The position numbers were made by a program, and so were the translations under genes. Shown here piece by piece: positions 11,357 to 22,822 of a stretch of DNA of 64,000 bases. Source of the stretch: Thelephora terrestris (lineage: Eukaryota; Basidiomycota; Agaricomycetes; Thelephorales; Thelephoraceae); contig WIUZ02000005.1 of NCBI GenBank assembly GCA_015956445.1, positions 992,001-1,056,000 of the forward strand, in the 5' to 3' direction. Numbering within the stretch: the first letter of the stretch is position 1; every line of letters begins with the position of its first letter. The notes under the pieces were generated by a model. The model saw nothing but the letters and a program-made list of their open reading frames with translations. It was not told where the DNA came from and searched no databases.

Positions 11357-13145
11357 ATGGGGAAGCTAGAGAAGCCCTCGTGGTCTCGCCAGCAAATCGC
11401 AGACCGCATCCTCAAGGGCGAAACTCTGGTCATTTACCGAAACCAGCTCATTCGTGTTCCCCCAAATTGGCTGGAAGAGCATCCTGGTGGCTCAATAGCG
11501 ATTTTACATTTCGTTGGCCGGGATGCAAGTGATGAAATAGAGGCATTCCATTCAGACGCTGCCCTCCAGCGTCTACTAAAACATTCGATCGGCGATGTCC
11601 AAATTGGTGAAGAAGGATGGGATCCTCTCCTTCCTCCCATCGCGGCAGGCTGGGTTAGGAAGGTCACCCCTGCAGGGTCCAAGTGGCATCGGGAGGCTGA
11701 ACGAATGCACTCTAACCACGAATCTCATTTCACTTCCACATCCCAAGTGTTACTCGTCAAACGCGGAGATCTAGACACCTCGGGGGACCCCTTGATCGCG
11801 GATATAACACCTCCACCCACAACTCTTTCACTCAAGGTTCAGGCCGCTCATTCCAAGGCATATAAGGCCTTGCACCAGCGGATTACAGATGCCGGTCTTT
11901 ATCAGACACGATACATCTCTGGCTACGGACCAGAGATCGCTCGCTACACGTTCCTTTTCATCGTCGCTGTCATCGCCTACCGCCTTGGGTGCTTTAAGGT
12001 CGCTGCTCTTTTCCACGGTTTCTTGTGGCACCAGCTCGTATTCACTGCCCATGATCTGGGACATGTTGGCGTTACACACAACTGGGTAATCGACCGGATA
12101 TTGGGCATCACAATCGCCAACTTTATGGGTGGAATGAGCATCAGCTGGTGGACAAAGGTAGTTGAACGCCTTGCAATCTCCATCAGATGGACGCTGACCT
12201 CGAATTCTTAGAATCATAATACTCACCATCGTAAGCATTGATTTATCAATCTATCAGGGTGATGCTAAACATCCTCCAAGTGGTCACCAACCACCCCACT
12301 CAGTACGTGGCGTTTCGGTTTATTTTTGCTCTTCACTCACGCTATTTTCAGCGACCCAGACATTGAGCATCTACCTTTCTTCGCTAATACCCCCGAGTTC
12401 TTGAAGTCCATCTACTCATCGTACTATGGCCGCACCCTTCCTCTCGATTTCCTTGCGCGCGCAGTTATACCCCTCCAGCATTATCTATTTTACATCATTC
12501 TTTCTTTGGCTAGATTCAACTTATACCGCCTTTCCTACGTCCACCTCCTCAGTCAATTCGTCTCTTCGAAGAGGCGAACCTGTTTCCCGTGGCACTTTTG
12601 GCTGGAGATAGTAGGACTTGGTGTATTCTATTACTGGTACACCGGAGTACTGCGTGGGATTCCAGACTGGTCTACTCGGATTGCCTACGTCCTCATTACG
12701 AATATAGTACCAAGCCCCCTCCACGTGCAGGTGAGCCACCAGCTCCACACACTGAATTCCTAACCATCTAATCACTAAGTTTTAGCTCGTACTCTCTCAC
12801 TACTCACGACCAACTGCCGATCTTGGGCCCACGGAGTCGTTCGCTGCTCGGCAGTTGCGTACCACTGTTGATGTGGTGTGTCCTCCATCTCTCGCCTTCC
12901 TTCACGGAGGGCTTCATCTCCAAGTCACACACCATCTCTTTCCACGTATACCTCGCCACAACCTGATGGACGCCAGTCTAATGGTGAAAGAATTTGCCAG
13001 GGAATGGGATCTGGAGTACGCAGAGTTTGGATTTATTCGTGGCAACCAGGACGTGCGGAACGTTTTAAGGGAGGTTGCAGATCAGGCAAGGATTCTGGGC
13101 ATCGTGGCAGAGCATCACGTACAGGAGGCGATGAAAAAGTCCTAG
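11357..13145 (+). CDS. Cytochrome b5 front-end desaturase (delta-8 sphingolipid / delta-6 type), probably damaged
   Basis: Membrane oxygenase that would introduce a double bond into a sphingolipid base or acyl chain. Exons about 11357-12157, 12258-12302, 12352-12730 and 12786-13145. The N-terminal cytochrome b5 domain has the heme motif EEHPGG and a second histidine in EAFHSD. Histidine box 1 is HDLGH, and box 3 is QVTHHLFPRIPRHN with the front-end glutamine. Box 2 should read about WWxxNHNxHHxVTN. Here WWTK ends the first exon and the next exon reads MLNILQVVTNHPTHDPDIEH, so the box-2 histidines are absent. The four exons sum to 1585 nt, one base off frame at this junction. The gene is therefore either a recent pseudogene or uses a splice I cannot see. 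Remaining sequence is well conserved. Confidence 0.75.
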
Positions 13146-13980
13146 AGCCCGAGACTACAAGTTAGGCTTATCTAATTTAAGCCCAATTTGCTGTCCTCTT
13201 CCATGAAGACCTATGAAGACCCATTGGGGAATAATGAACCAATCATTGTCGAACGCCCCCCTGTTTGAGGTGAAATTTTCGATGACCACGACACTGATTT
13301 GCCTGAGCAACACTAGATTCTCCGCCTACATTGTGGGTTCTACGTCCGTCACAAGGCGTTCCCTCCCCTCTGTTTGCAAATAAACAATGACGTGTTGCGA
13401 CTGCGGCCGACCAGTCTAGGCTCGATGATGACCACGGTGGCGTCCTCAACATATATTGACCGTTGCCCCCGGTCGGCTCACCAAACTATGCGTGCGTCAT
13501 AATCACGGAAAGGGCGTTCAGTGCCCCAACCCTCGCACCCCCCAAACACTGCGAGGAACTCGGTCTAGAGTGTCCCTCTTTGAACTGTGATCTAGGTTGC
13601 TGTGTCCGAAGGGTTTCATGAACGACACGCGGCAGCAAAACTGAGTTAGAGAACGAGACGAGCCGCACCACCCAGAACGCGACTCCTCTGACCAGATAGG
13701 GGAGATCCCCGGTCCGTTGTGACACGGACATACCTGTGCTACAATTCTCGCCTGTTCTAGCCCTTCTGAGGCTTGTAACCAGCATACGACCATAGACGCA
13801 TCGGTGACGTGAAACTTTTGAGGGTTCCTGGAGGATTCCATTATGCAAGTTGACGGGTGTATTGTAGTCACTGAAAGCACCCAATCATATGTATATCCTC
13901 ATTAATCACCGACACAACCTAAACCTTATTACCTGATCAGAACCGCACCAACTCTGCTGATGGGATGATCTAGTGACACG
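13146..13980. other. Gene-free stretch
   Basis: About 830 bp between the desaturase and the ASNSD1-like gene. Open frames on the minus strand (13486-13884) have no recognisable motif and look accidental. A short direct repeat of TGAAGACC lies near 13203-13219. Nothing else seen. Confidence 0.5.
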
Positions 13981-16427
13981 ATGTGCGGCATATTTTTCCT
14001 TGCTCGACTAGGAAAGACACCCGACACCGAATCCGAAGAATTCCTGGACTTCTTGAATAGACTGAAAGATTCCAATGGTCGCCGTGGTGAGTGGTGCCTG
14101 TAGCTTTTATTCAATCGTGCCCTGGTCGATCATCGAACCCTCAAGGCCCAGATGTACAGCAGCAGCTTGATGCGCCAATCCGAGGAAGCGATGACAGGGA
14201 CGATATACACTTACGTTTTTTCGCTTCGGAACTCCAACTAAGAGGGACGGACGTCGCCCAACAACCGCATCACGATGTGGATCAGGGCAACACCCTCTGT
14301 TGGAACGGAGAGGTGTGGAGCGCAGGCATAGCCTTATTCTAACGGGCTATTAATCACCTCCAGAGATCTTCGAAGGGATAGAGGTTCAGCCTCGCTCAAG
14401 TTTCTACGACGCGAGTCTCTGACCTTGTGCCATCTGGTCAAGTAGGTCACACCGGACGAGAACGATGGGACGAAACTGTTCTCCCTACTCTTGGAAGCGC
14501 GCAACGTGAAGGATGTAACGAGCATCTTTGCCAGCTTGGAAGGGCCGTACGTACTTGAATAATCTTCCGCTCTTGGGTCGCCGTAACAACTCTCCAGATA
14601 CGCGTTCGTATACCTCGAGGTTTGTGGACACGAGGGTTCCTCTATGCCTTGACACTGATTCGATCTAGAATGGGTCGAAACGACTGTACTTTGGAAGAGA
14701 TCCTTTGGGCAGGCGTTCACTTCTAGTACACAAGCCGACTACTAAATTCCCCGTCTTTATTTTGTGCTCCGTCTCTGTAAGGATGCCTGAGGGGCTGACT
14801 TTCGAGGAACTTTCCTCGGATCATCTATTCTGTCTGGATCTTGGCAGACTCTGTAACCTCGAAGATGTGTGTATGGCTACTTTTTGTACCCGGTTGCTCG
14901 CAACTAACGATGCACAAGCGAATCGCTTGCTTCGATAAAGCATTTCTGCCGATAGATCGCTCCGACGTCACTAAGGGTGTGGGAGGGGGGCCTTTCGTGA
15001 GTGCTTTGAAACCGGATGGCAACTCATTGGTTGACGCATTGCTAGGCTACAGTGCCGATAGTCAATACAGTCGTCCCAGATGATCAACATCCATCGCCAA
15101 ACTTTGAAGTGGCTATCCCTGAGTACTTGCAGGTGGCGGTGGACGGTCTGGTATCTCAGCTTCGACGCAGCGTAATGCTCCAAGTAAAGAGCATCACTTC
15201 GCTAAAGTGCGTAAAGTCATCGCCCCACAGGAGTAGTTCTCACTTGAGTCTAGGAAACACCATGGCGAGGCGAGTGTGGCAGTCCTCTTCTCCGGCGGTA
15301 TCGACTCCGCCGTGTTAGCCTTCCTCGCAGATAGGTGTGTAGTATGTTGCAAAAGTTCGTCCGTGAGATTATTTACTCTGCAGCAAAGGTACATCCCAGC
15401 GGACGAGCCCATTGACCTGTTGAACGTCGCATTCGAAAACCCGCGGAAACAGGCGAAAAAACAGAACCCAAACCGCAGGAAAAAGAAGACCGAAGTTGAA
15501 GACCAACACGATGCGGAAAGGAATCCAGATGTGGTCTCGGATCCCTCCGCCTCATACCTCGTCCCTGATCGTGAGACGGGGCTTGAGTGTCTCACAGAGC
15601 TTCGACGGCTCTGCCCGCACAGGATCTGGAATTTTGTGAGCGAGAATGGTAAACTGCCGGCTATTAACTAACTAGAAGCCGTTACGTTAGGTAGAGGTCG
15701 ATGTCCCTTTCGAGGAATCTCAATCCGCCCGACCAGTGGTCGAGGAGTTGATGTTCCCTTGTCGAACCGTCATGGACCTGGTACGCCCTCCTCATACATA
15801 TCAGGGCGCAACTGACAGGCTTTTCACATCAACGGAACACGGGGTTAGAGTCTGGCAATCGCACTTTACTTCGCTTCCAAGGGGGTAGGCACGATTCGTG
15901 TGACCGCAAAGTCACCCAGGGAACAATACACCAGCCCTGCGAAGGTCGTGCTTAATGGTTTGGGGCCAGACGAACTCTTGGGAGGTTATGGGAGATACAG
16001 AACTGCGTTCTCTCAGTACGGTGGATGGTCAAGAGTTGTCGAAGAGGTTATCCCTTCTTTCTGTCCACGAAGAATAGGTGTCTGATAATTATACCTTTGT
16101 CCGCAGCTTCAGACGGACCTCGGTCGAATACCAGTGCGGAACCTCGGCAGAGACGACAGAGTGATCTCCTCCCACGGCAAGGAAGTTAGGCATCCCTTCC
16201 TTTCCCTTCCATTCGTCAAATATGTCGCCGAACTTCCAGTTCATCACAAATTGGATCCTAGGTTGGATCTTGGAGTGGGAGATAAGATGATTCTCAGGTT
16301 GGCTGCGAAGCAACTTGGGTTGATAGAAGCCAGTACGCGGAAGAAGAGAGCGATGCAGTTCGGTAGTCACTCGGCGAGGATGCAGGGCGGGGAGGCGGAG
16401 CGCAAAGGGGACCTTCTACTCAAGTAG
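13981..16427 (+). CDS. Asparagine synthetase domain-containing protein (ASNSD1-like)
   Basis: Family joining a class-II glutamine amidotransferase to an asparagine-synthetase-like ATP pyrophosphatase domain; its exact reaction is not established. It begins MCGIFFLAR, giving a free N-terminal Cys after Met removal. Splicing about ten short introns yields CWNGE-IFEGIE, TPDENDGTKLF, GPYAFVYLE, KRLYFGRDPLGRRSLL, EGLTFEELSSDHLFCLDL, then the PP-loop SVAVLFSGGIDSAVLAFLADR, YIPADEPIDLLNVAFENPR, MDLSLAIALYFAS, LNGLGPDELLGGYGRYR and the terminal EVRHPFLSLPFVKYV, KKRAMQFGSHSARM. Exons between about 14870 and 15050 are not resolved. One intron (54 nt, before YIPADE) keeps frame if retained. The gene looks whole. 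Confidence 0.85.
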
Positions 16428-16544
16428 CCAAACACTTCAGATGGGGGTTCAGTCAAATGCTACGTGCTGGGAATCATTGTGAATTAAGCGATTTTTAGTA
16501 ACAGTTGTGAACCAGAACTTGAGCGAATTGAAAGCGCGGTGCAT

Positions 16545-19135
16545 CTACAGATCCTCTCTGTGGACCGTCCCATCGACCGTCTTCCATTTGTCCCCTTTAG
16601 GAAGAGTCCAATTACCGTGGCAGTACCACGTCCAGTCCAACTCTGAAATGCTCTCTTTCATGCTCTCGACAAACCCGCTGACCGAGCACATGCCGTGCTT
16701 CGGATCTTTAAAGCAACCCTTAAGAGGAGACAGGGGAACCACGCCGTCATTTACGATAACCCTAATCTGCTCGGTCGAAGTGAGGGAGGGGTCGGCGCAA
16801 GATAGCACTGCTCAGGGTAAGGGGTAAGCATGATCATCAACAGTTGTTCACATGGGGGTGGCTCAGGAAAGCTTACGTTGGAATTGAATATTGGTCGCGA
16901 ATGGTGCGAGAAGTGAGGAACGGAAAGATCTCTCCTTGGGGATATGATCATAGGGAAGGGGGCCAGAATCAGCCAGAGTACTCAAGTTGAGGGCCGTAAG
17001 AACTAGACCGCGCAGTCAGCTGATGCAAAAAAGAAGGATTGACCCGACGAACTCTGTAATACCACGACTTCGTGGGTGGCATCGACATACAAACTCCTGC
17101 CGTCTAGTGGGAATGTGATGTGATTGTCATCTAATGTACCGTTTGTGCTTGTATTGTGCTGGAACCGAGGGTTGATTGGGGGAAAAACATGACAGGAAAC
17201 TTCAAACTAACCACTGGAATAGGGGTACGGGTCAATCTCGCCACGAGCTCCTGAATGTATCCAATCCCGAGCACCTTTCCGAATGGCGACCCAAAGGCGG
17301 AGTCGTACCAGAAGTAGATGTCGAGTCTGTATGAGGGGATTCAGCGGAATGTAAACAAGATCTCCATTCGTGCTCCTTACGAGTAATCAAATCCTTCCCA
17401 CTCTTCAACAGTGAAGAGCTCGCAAAACTTAGAATATCCGAGAGCGACAGTCTAGCGGTATTGTCAATTGACGAACAAGTTTCAAACTCAAAGGGGTCTG
17501 CCCACCTCATATGCACACATCATTTGCATACCATAGACATCTTCGGGTTCCAGTTTAATGCCATCTAAGTGAGCATTGAGACGTTTTCGCGCAGCCTTGA
17601 GGTATCTGTGTACGAGTTAATCGCAACATTCTGAACGGCGGTAAGGGAAGCCCAAACCCACATTTCGACCCAACGGCGGACGTACCAAGTGGCACGGTTG
17701 GTGAGATGTTCATTAGGGCAGCTGAGAAGGGTGGCATGAGATATCGAAATGCAGGATAGCCATACGCGACCTACGTCTTTTCCGGTGACAGTGTGTTGTT
17801 AAACTAATGCGAACAGATAAAAGTAAGAGAAACGGAGAGAGACCGCGCGAGGCGCACTCACGCCTTCATGTTCAACGGTGATACTCTGCTCATACTGCCC
17901 TTCGAAAGGGTACCCGAAGAAACCAATCGCAAAGTGCATAGCAGAGGACCACATGCGATTTCTGCGCGTGCGTTTATCAGAATTTGCTCGTACGGTCTTT
18001 TGGGTTTGGGGAGAAGCCAACACACTGAGACTCTGTCCTGAATACCGGGAGGGTGTTCGTTTCGGTGAAGTTCTAAGTTTAATATGAGGGGGAGCACGAG
18101 CAGGTATAGCTCGGGGCTACCTTGAGCAGGAAACCATATTTCATGCGCATTGAGACGCCAAGGTCGACTGATCTCATCTTAGTTGAGTGGCCATCCAGAT
18201 TAGTGGAGTACTCACAGAGCTGGTGTCTACCGAATGGTGTCAAGATTTCTTCGCCAAGCTTGTATGTCCTGTGGTTGAGACGTGCGTAAGGGTATGCAAG
18301 AGTTTGGGAGATTGAGAGCTGCTAACCAATCATTGAGGAACGACAGGCTGCCGTGTGCACTCCACTTTGTTCCATAATCGTGGATTTTTGTGGCAAACTT
18401 GGCAACACTGCCGTAACCCTCTGGTGAACCCGAGTAAGTTTGTATGAATCACGGACCCTAGGCTCTGGACGTACTGGATCCGGTGGGGTATCTTGCTCCG
18501 TGTCTATGAACGAAGTGTAGGCCGGTAACGCGGCAGGTCTCGGGAGGCTCTGGACCGGAATTCACGCCAAAAGCACCCTTTGGAACCGAAAACCATGGAC
18601 TCAAATTACCCCAGCTCCTAAACAGATCAAAAGGTTTCCCAGAGCTGGTCTTAGCACCAAAGAATTTTGGGGGAACCAAAAGGTTCGCAGCGCCGCTGTG
18701 TTGGGGATAGCTCGGGGCGGTGAGAAAGACTGCGGGTTCGGCACCCGTGGGGGTTGGGCCAGCGTAACCAACGTTGGTGGGGAAAAGTTCGGTATCGACG
18801 CCCGTGGGGTCGGTGGGAGGGTAGTTATGAACTTCCGTGGATCCGACGTATGGAGGCACGAGGCCGTCGTTTGCGTCTGTGTTGGAAGAAACTCCAGAGG
18901 ATATAGACCAGTCGGGGAGAGAGATAGAGCCAGAAGACATGCTTCCGACAAAGAACTGGACGAGTATACCAGCAAGGAAGGCGACAAAGATGTGAATCCA
19001 GGAGAAGTGTCGCTTCTGGGGCGAGTACTGGGTCTCCTTGGGGGAAATCAAGGGAACCTCCTCGTACCCATCCGCAGCGTAGTCATCCTGTGCGTTCGGC
19101 TGACCCTCGACGTCCTTGGGATACCTGGTACTCAT
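16545..19135 (-). CDS. Membrane-anchored histidine acid phosphatase (phytase-like)
   Basis: Clade-2 histidine phosphatase that would hydrolyse phosphomonoesters outside the cell or in the secretory path. The first exon (19135 to about 18483) codes a cytosolic N-terminus of about 45 residues, one transmembrane helix (WIHIFVAFLAGILVQFFVG) and a Ser/Pro linker, so a type II membrane protein rather than a secreted enzyme. The catalytic motif is VHRHGARYPTG. Later exons give FGRHQL, VSMRMKYGFLLK, LPVFRTESQ, MWSSAMHFAIGFFGY, FTVEEWEGFDYS, LDIYFWYDSAFGSP, GIGYIQELVARL, then DATHEVVVL with the His-Glu of the proton donor, and the C-terminal RVIVNDGVVPL. About ten introns; most junctions join conserved blocks in frame. 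The exact natural substrate is unknown. Confidence 0.85.
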
Positions 19136-19214
19136 ACCTGAAGCCTCAAGGTCGTGTGCAAGAGGTGTTGCCGCCGATCACGTGGGGAAAGTCCCTCTCC
19201 TTTAACTTGTCATC

Positions 19215-20367
19215 ATGGCTTTACCGAACCTTGCAGCCCGGCTCGTTGGTAGGTGTGCACAACGTTTGTATCTTGCTCTCTAGGCTCACGCTGCGTATAG
19301 TGCCCGTCGGCATTGCGGCTGCTTTGTTCCAAGCAAGTATTTATGACGTGCCGGGGGGTTACCGTGCAGTCATGTTCGATAGATTCTCTGGTGTGAAGGA
19401 CACGGTAGGCCCCGAGAGAGTGTTCCTCAAAACAAACCCGTATGAACTTATGTGTACAGGCTACACCGGAGGGCACACATTTCTTGGTCCCGTGGCTTCA
19501 ACGCGCCATCCTGTACGACTGCCGAATTAAGCCCCGCGTGCGTAACCCTTCTGCATAATCCGAGAGTAGCGGTCATGTTCATAATGGTTTGGCCTGCAGA
19601 ATATCTCTACAGTCACAGGCTCAAAGGATATGCAAATGGTCTCAATCACTCTTAGGGTACTTTCGCGGCCGGATGTCGAACACTTGCCCAAGATTTACCA
19701 GGGCCTCGGGATGGACTACGATGAAAGGGTCCTACCCTCCATTGGCAATGAGGTGTTAAAGAGCATAGTTGCTCAGTTTGATGCTGCCGAGTTGATTACG
19801 CAGCGTGAGGTGGTATGTTCGGCAAGGGTCTCGGAATTCCCTGCTGGTGTTCACTTCTATTTCGTCAGGTCTCGTCAAGGATCCGAGAAGATCTCTTGCA
19901 GCGCGCTGGAGAGTTCAACCTCAAGCTCGAAGATGTTTCGATTACGCATTTGAGTTTTGGAAAGGTAGAACCCACGGTTTATTTTAAGCATGGTGTTTAC
20001 CGGGGTTTTTTTCTAGGAATTCACTCAAGCAGTTGAAGCCAAACAGATCGCTCAACAGGGTATGTATGCTACAGTCGATGTGCGAATATGATGTTGACAT
20101 TTAGTAGATGCGGAGCGTGCAAAATTCATCGTTGAAAAGGCCGAGCAGGAACGACAGGCTGCGGTCATCCGAGCGGAGGGCGAGGCAGAGGCTGCCGCGA
20201 CGATTTCAAAAGCACTTGATCGTGCGGGAGAGGGATTTGTGGCATTCCGGAAGATTGAGGCCAGCAAGGCGATTGTCCAGTCCTTGATGAACAACCCGAA
20301 TGTGACCTACGTTCCGAGCAGCGGCGGGAACGTTTTATTAAACCTCCCAGCGGACGGCCGTCGTTAG
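19215..20367 (+). CDS. PHB1: Prohibitin 1
   Basis: Inner-mitochondrial-membrane scaffold protein that forms rings with PHB2 and chaperones or limits turnover of membrane proteins. Seven exons (19215-19252, 19284-19404, 19460-19537, 19600-19812, 19869-19964, 20017-20059, 20108-20367) sum to 283 codons, 282 residues. The hydrophobic N-terminal anchor [21 protein letters not shown] is followed by the SPFH/band-7 domain ([45 protein letters not shown]) and a C-terminal coiled coil ([20 protein letters not shown]). The second residue pattern and the [16 protein letters not shown] block identify it as PHB1, not PHB2. It starts only 80 bp from the divergent phosphatase gene. Confidence 0.95.
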
Positions 20368-20533
20368 TTGTACCGTGTCAGCCACATTTTACAAATAAAC
20401 GTAAACAACACTGCTCCCACGATATCCCGAGGTCTGAGTCCCACTCCTGGTTCTCAAAAAACGACGAAAGTTGAGACTGCGAGTTAGTGAGGGTGTTTCG
20501 TTGTCCGATATCTCTCCTCTGTCTCGTCTTGTT

Positions 20534-20585
20534 CTTTTCTTCTCTCTTCTCTCTCTCTGTCTCTCTGTCTCTTTCTCTCTCTCTC
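20534..20585 (+). repeat. CT-rich pyrimidine tract in PUB1 leader
   Basis: A run of TCTC/TCTG units about 50 nt long, ending about 160 bp before the PUB1 start codon. Such tracts are frequent around fungal transcription starts, so it may mark the core promoter or the 5' leader. No longer tandem unit is present. Confidence 0.55.
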
Positions 20586-20743
20586 AAATCCTCGGACTCT
20601 TTGTATCACTCCCGGTCTCGCCTGAAATCCAATCCAATAACCTTTATTATCCCAAAAGTGCGATCACTCTCCATCGGCCAGCGCTCAACCCTTCGCTCAC
20701 CCACAGTTCTTTGCGTCTTGCAGCCTTTCCCTAGTTTCAAATC

Positions 20744-22205
20744 ATGAATATCGGGCAAATCCCCACTGCGGAAGCCCCGGTATGCCTCAGCGTTTCATAT
20801 TTTGCGTCTTCACACCACTGACTCTACCCTCCGGCAGCGACGTGCCCATCTCTATGTCGGAAACCTCTCTCCTAGGGTCACCGAATACATGCTCACAGAG
20901 ATTTTTGCTGTCGCCGGTCCAGTCCAACATGTGAAGATTATCCCCGACCGGAACTACCAGCATGGTGGTCTTAACTATGGTTTCGTTGAGTACATGGACA
21001 TGCGAGCTGCAGAGACTGCCCTTCAGACCCTCAATGGCCGCAAGATTTTCGACACAGAGATTCGTGTCAACTGGGCGTACCAAGGCAGTCAGAACAAGGA
21101 GGACACCACCGCACATTTCCACGTTTTCGTTGGTGATCTCAGCCCTGAGGTTAACGACGAGGTCCTCGCCAAGGCGTTCAGTGCATTTGGCACCCTCTCC
21201 GATGCCCGTGTCATGTGGGACATGAACTCCGGAAAATCTCGTGGTTACGGTTTCCTCGCCTTCCGCGACAAGACTGATGCCGAACAGGCAATCGCTACCA
21301 TGAATGGGGAATGGCTTGGCTCTCGTGCCATTAGAGTTAACTGGGCGAATCAGAAGACCCAAGGCGCCCCAGCCGTCGGATCTCCTCCCAGCCGACCCCC
21401 CGCTAGCATCGGCGTTCCTTCCCCGATCAATTTTTCTGGTGGCCCTCTCTCCTTCGAGTCAGTGGTCCAACAGACCCCCGCGTACAACAGCACCGTCTAC
21501 GTCGGAAACCTCACTCCGTACACCACTCAGGCCGATCTCATCCCTCTTTTCCAATCATGTGGCTATCTTTCCGAAATCAGGATGCAGGCGGACCGTGGCT
21601 TCGCTTTCGTTAAGCTCGACACCCATGAGCACGCTGCCATGGCCATTGTACAGCTACAAGGACAGATGGTTCATGGCCGACCGATCAAATGCAGTTGGGG
21701 TAAGGATCGTGCAGAAGGTTCTGGCCCTGCCGTCGCTGGTACTCCAGTCAGTCCTGCCCCTGCCACAGGCACTCCCTATGGAAACATGGTCAGTCAATGT
21801 GTATCATCACAGCCCCCTTGCAGCTACTGATTTGATTCTGTTATATAGCCAATGTATGGCATGCCGCAACCAAACACATACGGCCAGTACGGGTTCGGAG
21901 GATATGCCGGATTCCAAGGTGCTGGTGGGGCTGGTACCACTGGGACTACCCCTGGCATGCCTCAGGCTAATCCTGGTACCGGAGGTTTAGGCAATGGAAC
22001 TCAACCTGGAGCCACCGATCCTACAGTCACCGGTCAGCCTGGCCAGGGGCAATGGCCTGCAGACGCTAACTCCTACTACTCTAATTATTGGGGCGGTGAG
22101 TGTGGAAGTTCCTTTTCGCTTGCATCTCTGAATAAACTTCCGATAGGTTACTACGGTCAGCCTGGCCAGCAAGGAGCTACTGACGTCCAAATGAACCAAA
22201 ACTAA
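20744..22205 (+). CDS. PUB1: PUB1/TIA-1-like RNA-binding protein with three RRMs
   Basis: Cytoplasmic/nuclear poly(U)- and AU-rich-binding protein of stress granules and mRNA stability control. Exons 20744-20779, 20838-21788, 21849-22095 and 22147-22205 give 430 residues. RRM1 has RNP2 LYVGNLS and RNP1 NYGFVEY; RRM2 has VFVGDLS and RGYGFLAF; RRM3 has VYVGNLT and RGFAFVKL. A Gly/Gln/Tyr-rich prion-like tail with repeats of GQPGQ and YYxNYWGG follows, as in yeast Pub1. The first exon codes only 12 residues (MNIGQIPTAEAP). The order and spacing of the RRMs fit PUB1/TIA better than Nam8 or Ngr1. Confidence 0.9.
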
Positions 22206-22822
22206 ATATGAGTATCGTTATGAACGTGTTTCCCCGTTCTCCCATAAAGTGTTTCTGCAGTCAATTCACTGGGTCCAAAGTCCTCTTCAATCCTTTCTTT
22301 CTTCGCCTCGATTCCTCTTTGCTTCTCGTGCTCCCCTGTATACGAGACTCGTCTGTGTGTCTATTTATGCCCCTCTCGTCGCCTTCCTCTTCCTCTCCTC
22401 TCACAGATTCGAATGTTCGCAGCATTGATTCTTTCTCCCTCTCTACTTCCTTCTCTCAGTTTCTGTGTCCTTTACCTCTTAGTTTTCTTATCGTCGAGTG
22501 CACAACTGTATCACTGAGCGGCTTTTCTCCCAGCTAACACTTCTTCTCCTCACTTCCAATTCTGTCGCGTTCCCCGTCTCGGTCCATACAATGTGTCGGT
22601 CCTGGAACAGAATTGTATCGCTTGTTCACATATCTACAGCAGAAGAACACGAAGACTACAACGGATATGATCATCAAGATAAGTGATAAGGCCTCAGGTT
22701 TGACCAAGTCAAAGGATAAGTTAGAGCGGGCACTTCCCGTCTGCGAGGAAATTTACTGAACGTGACGTGGAGGATTGAGATCCAAAAAATGGATGAAGGA
22801 TGCAGTCAATCGTCGTCTACTA
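22206..22822. other. 3' flanks of PUB1 and ATG16
   Basis: Converging genes leave about 620 bp. The left part is rich in T and C (likely PUB1 3' UTR). No gene seen. Confidence 0.5.

Noticed and set aside
10732-11433. Long minus-strand open frame suggesting a longer Pal1 N-terminus
   Set aside because: An acceptor-like site sits just before ATG 11001 and the only good donor upstream is out of phase, so the extra part is more likely non-coding leader.
13486-13884. Two overlapping minus-strand open frames of 120-132 codons in the gap
   Set aside because: No domain, no splice support, no start context, and composition typical of chance frames.
20534-20585. CT-rich tract as a microsatellite of interest
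   Set aside because: Irregular units and position near a promoter make an ordinary pyrimidine leader more likely.
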